Below, in pieces: positions 5,921 through 9,371 of a stretch of 9,371 nt of DNA (the stretch's first letter is position 1; each line of letters opens with the position of its first letter). Location: the NCBI GenBank assembly GCA_029907755.1, contig JARYLH010000053.1, forward strand, positions 1 through 9,371, given 5' to 3'. Below the pieces are notes generated by a model. The model was not told where the DNA came from. It saw nothing but the letters and a program-made list of their open reading frames with translations, and made no database searches. The stretch comes from Candidatus Methanosuratincola sp. GTDB taxonomy: Archaea; Thermoproteota; Methanomethylicia; Methanomethylicales; Methanomethylicaceae. A program made the position numbers and the translations under genes.

Positions 5921-7439
5921 TAATTTCCTTTTCTACCCAGGCGAACCTCTTCTGGAGGGATTTTGAGTAGTATAGCTTCCAGTCGAAGTCTATCCTCCGT
6001 CCCCAGTCTGCATAGACCCTCGGGTCGATGTAGTTCTTGAGGGACGTGTTGAGGTTGTAGTCCTTGGTCGCCTTCATAGCCTTGATCCTTAGCTGGAGCT
6101 CCTTTATCTTGTCGGGCTTGGCATCTCTCTCTTTCAGTGCCCTGAGCCGATCCTCCTTCTTCCTCAGCGACTCCTCCCACGTCTTGGGGAGCTTCCTCTT
6201 GTGGTTGCAGACCTTCGCAGCCTCCAGGTTGGCCATCGTAGCGTGGTACTTCTTCACAAAGGCAGGGTCGTCCCTCTCGACCTCCGCCTTCTCGAGGTAG
6301 CCCTTTGTCGTCGTCGATGCGTGGTAGGTCCTGAAGACCTTGGCGGTCAGCCCAGGCATTATCTCCGCCAGGTAAGCATTCACTTTCTGCGACCTCACGC
6401 CGTTGAACACCGTCTCCTTCCCTTCTTCTATGAATTCCTTGAGGTTCTTGATGATGACTGCGGGCGGCTTGATGGTGCTGATCCACCTCACCGAGTCCTT
6501 CCCGAGGAAGTCGAATGTCACTTCACCCTTATCCTCGTCTATGCTGATGTGCTCTGGTCTGAGGGTTGTGGCACCTACTGTGTCCGCCTCGTCCTCGTCC
6601 TTCTCGTCCCCGACCCTCATCTTCAGCACATCGATCAGGTAGCAGACCGTCGCGACCTTCCTCTGCAGGGGATCCTGCGACTCCAGGCCGGTAAGTATGT
6701 GGTCCCTTACCTCCTTGATCTTGCCTTCGAGCTCCCACGCCTTATTGAACTTCTCGATGTCCCTGACCTGCTTGATGTACGCAGTGTCAGAGAGCCACAC
6801 GTACTTCATCTTATCCCTGAGCTTGTCCTTCCACCTGGCAACCCAGAGCGAGCCCGGGTCGAAGATCACGCCCCCCCACCTATCGCCATCTGGCGGCTCC
6901 GGGACAGGGGCGTCGGGGGATAGGTTCAGCGTAACGTCCTCTGACTTGACTCCGGGCTTCCATCGCCCTCGCATCGGGTGATCCCCCCTTCCCATGAAGA
7001 TCGAAGCGGGTTCAACCATGTAATTGCTAATTTCCATCGGCATGCCGTTTACGTAGGCATAGCCGTACTTCAGCCTGTTCTCTTCCCTGATCCTCTTGCG
7101 CTCTGCAGACAGCGCCTTCCTTTCTTCTTTGGTCATGGCCTCCCTCTTGGCCTTCTCCTCCGCAACCCATTTCGTAATTTCAGAGAAATCGAAATCCTCC
7201 GGCTTGACCTTCCCCTTTATCCCTAGGGCCTTACCGAAGTCGTGGAAGAAATTCCTGATGAATACCTTATCCGTTGCGTACTCCGTCCCGAGCTTCTTGA
7301 CCCAGGCGACGGCCATCTCCTCCTGGTCCTTGTCCAGCGCGATCTCCTGCCCCCTGAAGCGGATCTTGAACCCGACGGGCTTGTATGCCGGGATGAGGAC
7401 ACCATTGTGGGCAAGGCTCTTTACCTCTATTTTCTCCAA
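5895..7439 (-). CDS. DNA topoisomerase IB, eukaryotic type
   Basis: It relaxes positive and negative DNA supercoils by making a transient single-strand break with a 3'-phosphotyrosyl bond, needing neither ATP nor metal. The 514 residues contain the eukaryotic-like core. The N-terminal DNA-binding part is about residues 8-210, including FIRNFFHDFGK, EPASIFMGRGDHP and PDGDRWGGV. The catalytic domain and the Tyr-bearing C-terminal end follow. All five residues equivalent to the human active site are present: R275 in KMRVGDEK (human R488), K314 in FLGKDSVRW (K532), R370 in KVFRTYHAS (R590), H413 in CNHKR (H632) and nucleophile Y470 in LKNYIDPR (Y723). A charged coiled-coil linker spans about 418-460, shorter than the human one, and the long disordered eukaryotic N-terminus is absent. 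The start is TTG; the next in-frame Met (M42) would cut into the conserved core. It is first in a two-gene minus-strand unit and diverges from an SMC-like gene. Confidence 0.96.
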   Translation of the reverse strand: MEKIEVKSLAHNGVLIPAYKPVGFKIRFRGQEIALDKDQEEMAVAWVKKLGTEYATDKVFIRNFFHDFGKALGIKGKVKPEDFDFSEITKWVAEEKAKREAMTKEERKALSAERKRIREENRLKYGYAYVNGMPMEISNYMVEPASIFMGRGDHPMRGRWKPGVKSEDVTLNLSPDAPVPEPPDGDRWGGVIFDPGSLWVARWKDKLRDKMKYVWLSDTAYIKQVRDIEKFNKAWELEGKIKEVRDHILTGLESQDPLQRKVATVCYLIDVLKMRVGDEKDEDEADTVGATTLRPEHISIDEDKGEVTFDFLGKDSVRWISTIKPPAVIIKNLKEFIEEGKETVFNGVRSQKVNAYLAEIMPGLTAKVFRTYHASTTTKGYLEKAEVERDDPAFVKKYHATMANLEAAKVCNHKRKLPKTWEESLRKKEDRLRALKERDAKPDKIKELQLRIKAMKATKDYNLNTSLKNYIDPRVYADWGRRIDFDWKLYYSKSLQKRFAWVEKEINVARLPGQ

Positions 7440-7568
7440 TGACCATCGCCTATGCTTTTAAATGATTATTGGAAACATTCATAAGCTTTTTTCTGAACAC
7501 TTTGCGTTTCATGTTTAATGAGGTTCCTTGCGCCCGCCCAGCTAGTCTGATTCCGCCCCAGCGAAGTC

Positions 7569-7577
7569 AATATAAAT
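7569..7577 (+). promoter_or_regulatory. TATA box of the SMC-like gene
   Basis: AATATAAAT predicts a start point near 7600 and a leader of about 60 bases, longer than the others in this window. TATA-like sequences nearer the gene at 7614-7619 and 7623-7630 are alternatives. Confidence 0.45.
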
Positions 7578-7579
7578 GA

Positions 7580-7613
7580 CTGCCTGTTATCGACTCTTGC
7601 AGGGATAAGGCAG
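7580..7613 (+). other. Imperfect dyad/hairpin at the predicted transcription start
   Basis: CTGCC (7580-7584) and TTAT (7587-7590) pair with ATAA (7605-7608) and GGCAG (7609-7613). This gives nine base pairs with a two-base bulge and a 14-base loop. It sits directly downstream of the TATA, around the predicted start point, so it could be a repressor operator or a structure near the 5' end of the mRNA. Confidence 0.35.
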
Positions 7614-7648
7614 GTTTATTAGGCATAAAATGGAAGGGGAAGCCCCTC

Positions 7649-7653
7649 GGTGA
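7649..7653 (+). promoter_or_regulatory. Shine-Dalgarno site GGTGA of the SMC-like gene
   Basis: GGTGA lies 5 bases before ATG 7659 and fixes the start. Immediately upstream AGGGG-AAG-CCCCT (7635-7647) can form a five-pair hairpin next to the site, which might modulate its access. Confidence 0.7.
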
Positions 7654-7658
7654 ATTCG

Positions 7659-9371
7659 ATGGCCAGGCTCACTCTGTCTGAGGTGATACTCGAGAACTTC
7701 ATGTCGTACGAGTACGCTAGGGTGCAGCTTAACCGGGGGCTTAACCTCATATCTGGCCCGAACGGCGCTGGCAAGTCCTCGATCCTGCTTGCAATATCTG
7801 TCGCGACCGGTCAGAGCTATACCGAGCGGTCAAGGAAGCTCTCGGATCTGATAAGGCGGGGGAAGGAAACGGCCCGGGTTACGCTCGTACTCAACAACGC
7901 TGCTGTGGACGGGAAGCGGCCCGTGCCACTCATCAACAGCGACCTGATAACCGTCTCTAGGTACCTCAAGAAGGACGGGACTTACTGGTTTGAAATCAAC
8001 TCGAAAGAGGCGAGCAAATTCGACGTGAACCGTCTCTTCAAGAGCGTCGGGATGAACCCGGACAACATGCTAATAATAATGCACCAGAACATGATAGAGG
8101 AGTTCGCGATAACCTCGCCTGAGGAGAAGCTCCGGATGGTGGAAGAGGCTGTGGGCTTCCTCCCGTACCGGAATGCGATATTCGACGCCGAGGAGAAGCT
8201 GAGCCGAATCCTGGGGGAGGAGGAGGCCACGACGCAGCTCCTGAGCAGTGCAGAGCAGACGCTCGCATACTGGAAGGACCTGAACGACCGTTATGAGGAG
8301 AAGAAACGCCTCTTGGAGAAGAAGTCCTACTTGGAGAGGGAGATGGTCTGGGCTCAGATCATTAAGAACGAGAAGGCTGTTGCCTCGATCGAGGAGCGGA
8401 TCCGCCTCAAGTCGGCCCAGCTGGAGGATCTGAGGAAGGGGATCGCGCAGAAGAAGGCGGTGGCTGAGCGGCTTTGGTCTGATTACTTAGCAGAAAAAGA
8501 GAGGCTGAGGGCGCTCCTATCTGTTCCCGACAAGCTCCGCGAGAGGGGCATGTCCGACGAAAGGCTTGACTCGATAGTCCGATCTTACGTCGATACCAGG
8601 GTCGAAGAGGCTGTGATGCGGTACCGCGCAGACGAGTTGGACCGGGAGATCGGCGATCTGAAATCTGGTCTTGAAGACGCGAAAGAGCTGCTTGCAGAGG
8701 CGCAGCGTGGAGCCAAAGATGCTGGGGAGCGCATCCAGACTGCAAGAACACTCGTGGAGATCTCGGACGAGATCAGGTATGTGAACGCCCACCTCCTCTC
8801 GCTCGGCGACGTACCCGAAGATGCCCCGTCTATGTACGAGGCATACAAGAAGACATATCAGGAGCTGAAGCAGAAGGCGGCTGTAGTTGGAGAGAACAGA
8901 AAGCACCTGATTGAGGAGATTGCCGAGAGGAAGAGGATCTGGAGAGAAGTCCTCGAGAGGCTGGTCGCTGAGATAACTCCGATATACAGGGGCGTCCTTA
9001 ACAGGGTGGGGGGGACGGGCGAGATACGCCTATCGAACATGGACGATCCCGAGAAGGCGGGGATCGAGGTGACTGTTGGTTTCAGGGGGGCCTCTCCGGT
9101 TTTGCTCGATGCATACGCGCAGAGCGGGGGCGAGCGCGCAGTAGCGACGATGGCTTTCCTGCTCGCGCTGCAGCACCAGCTCAAGTCCCCGGTGAGGGCG
9201 GTCGATGAGTTCGACGTGCACATGGATCCCTTCAACAGGGAAGCGATGATGCGGATGCTGTTCTCCTTCATGAACGAGAACTCGGATGTCCAGTTCATAG
9301 TGATCACCCCGAGCCAGCTCAGCGCTGTGGGGGATTTCGCTAACATAATCTTCGTGCAGAACGTCCATGGC
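7659..9371 (+). CDS. Compact SMC-family ATPase, Smc5-like, without a normal hinge (3' partial)
   Basis: 571 codons are open to the right edge with no stop. SMC proteins bind DNA and use paired ABC-type heads to drive ATP-dependent conformational changes in chromosome organisation and repair. The N-terminal head has ILENFMSYE, Walker A GPNGAGKS (33-40) and a Q-loop around Q143, continuing as MIEEFAITSPEEKL. The C-terminal head begins near 440, with signature SGGER (489-493) in QSGGERAVATMAFLLALQ, Walker B VRAVDE (D516/E517) and FIVITPSQ in place of a switch histidine. The MALQ-like signature context, VDEFDVHMDP and the ITP motif resemble eukaryotic Smc5 more than canonical Smc or Rad50. Only about 250 residues separate the heads: two coiled coils (about 190-285 and 313-439) joined by a short apex (287-313). 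There is no ~150-200-residue hinge and no CxxC zinc hook. Full SMCs have about 1100-1200 residues. The gene ends probably a few codons beyond the window. Confidence 0.92.
   Translation, partial: MARLTLSEVILENFMSYEYARVQLNRGLNLISGPNGAGKSSILLAISVATGQSYTERSRKLSDLIRRGKETARVTLVLNNAAVDGKRPVPLINSDLITVSRYLKKDGTYWFEINSKEASKFDVNRLFKSVGMNPDNMLIIMHQNMIEEFAITSPEEKLRMVEEAVGFLPYRNAIFDAEEKLSRILGEEEATTQLLSSAEQTLAYWKDLNDRYEEKKRLLEKKSYLEREMVWAQIIKNEKAVASIEERIRLKSAQLEDLRKGIAQKKAVAERLWSDYLAEKERLRALLSVPDKLRERGMSDERLDSIVRSYVDTRVEEAVMRYRADELDREIGDLKSGLEDAKELLAEAQRGAKDAGERIQTARTLVEISDEIRYVNAHLLSLGDVPEDAPSMYEAYKKTYQELKQKAAVVGENRKHLIEEIAERKRIWREVLERLVAEITPIYRGVLNRVGGTGEIRLSNMDDPEKAGIEVTVGFRGASPVLLDAYAQSGGERAVATMAFLLALQHQLKSPVRAVDEFDVHMDPFNREAMMRMLFSFMNENSDVQFIVITPSQLSAVGDFANIIFVQNVHG

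Larger units (their letters stand above)
7440..7658. promoter_or_regulatory. Divergent promoter region between topoisomerase IB and the SMC-like gene
   Basis: This 219-base region holds no convincing gene. On the minus strand ATTTAAAA (7456-7463) is a TATA candidate for topoisomerase IB. It is only about 20 bases from the TTG start, so that mRNA would have little or no leader. On the plus strand AATATAAAT (7569-7577) is the best TATA, with weaker alternatives at 7614-7619 (GTTTAT-like) and 7623-7630. A dyad lies at 7580-7613, and a short hairpin lies just before the ribosome-binding site. Confidence 0.5.

Noticed and set aside
6201..6923. A 240-codon plus-strand open frame inside the topoisomerase IB gene, and a 188-codon minus-strand frame at 5920-6486
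   Set aside because: Both lie over a conserved enzyme with all catalytic residues in the other frame. Their compositions are low-complexity, as expected of GC-rich antisense and shifted frames.
7513..7560. Possible C/D box RNA (ATGAGGT, then CTGA about 25 bases later)
   Set aside because: The C box mismatches at two positions of RTGATGA, and no C'/D' pair or flanking stem is visible.
8407..9368. Several minus-strand frames (up to 162 codons) across the SMC-like gene
   Set aside because: The plus strand encodes continuous SMC motifs through this region. The minus frames are antisense shadows without independent support.
1..9371. CRISPR arrays, insertion sequences, or direct repeats
   Set aside because: No regularly spaced repeats, transposase-like proteins or terminal inverted repeats were seen on reading through the window.

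Overview
This window reads as chromosomal DNA of an archaeon, probably a heterotrophic and possibly thermophilic relative of the Thaumarchaeota/Aigarchaeota (Nitrososphaeria). The main evidence is a complete eukaryotic-type topoisomerase IB, a lineage marker known from Thaumarchaeota and Caldiarchaeum. TATA-box promoters, T-tract terminators, GGTGA ribosome-binding sites, apparently leaderless TTG/GTG starts and a glycosylation-rich surface protein also fit an archaeon. The placement is inferred from gene content; no 16S gene or other phylogenetic marker lies in the window.

Left part (1-3280): the 3' end of an OppF/DppF-type peptide ABC transporter ATPase, then a strong T-rich terminator, then a separately promoted gene for a 799-residue family 5 substrate-binding protein. 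That protein is unusual. After the signal peptide it carries the segment that is normally the C-terminal half of the fold, and only then the normal N-terminal half, so it looks circularly permuted. An Ig-like domain, a short coiled coil and a C-terminal membrane anchor follow. Together with permeases presumably encoded upstream of the window, these genes would take up peptides or similar oligomers.

Middle (3340-5214): three membrane proteins of unknown function. A small three-helix protein on the minus strand and a membrane-anchored, sequon-rich surface protein on the plus strand diverge from one near-palindromic TATATAA that may drive both. A four-helix protein follows after a GC-rich intergenic stretch that contains a hairpin.

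Right part (5204-9371): a minus-strand pair in which topoisomerase IB overlaps a 238-residue protein of unknown function by 26 bases, suggesting translational coupling. Head-to-head with topoisomerase IB, across a 219-base divergent promoter region, is a long open gene that runs off the right edge. It encodes a compact SMC ATPase whose motifs look like Smc5, but both heads fit within 571 residues and there is no room for a normal hinge. The pairing of a DNA relaxase, an uncharacterised coupled protein and a hinge-less Smc5-like ATPase is the best candidate here for an undescribed chromosome-maintenance module. The permuted binding protein is the clearest structural novelty.
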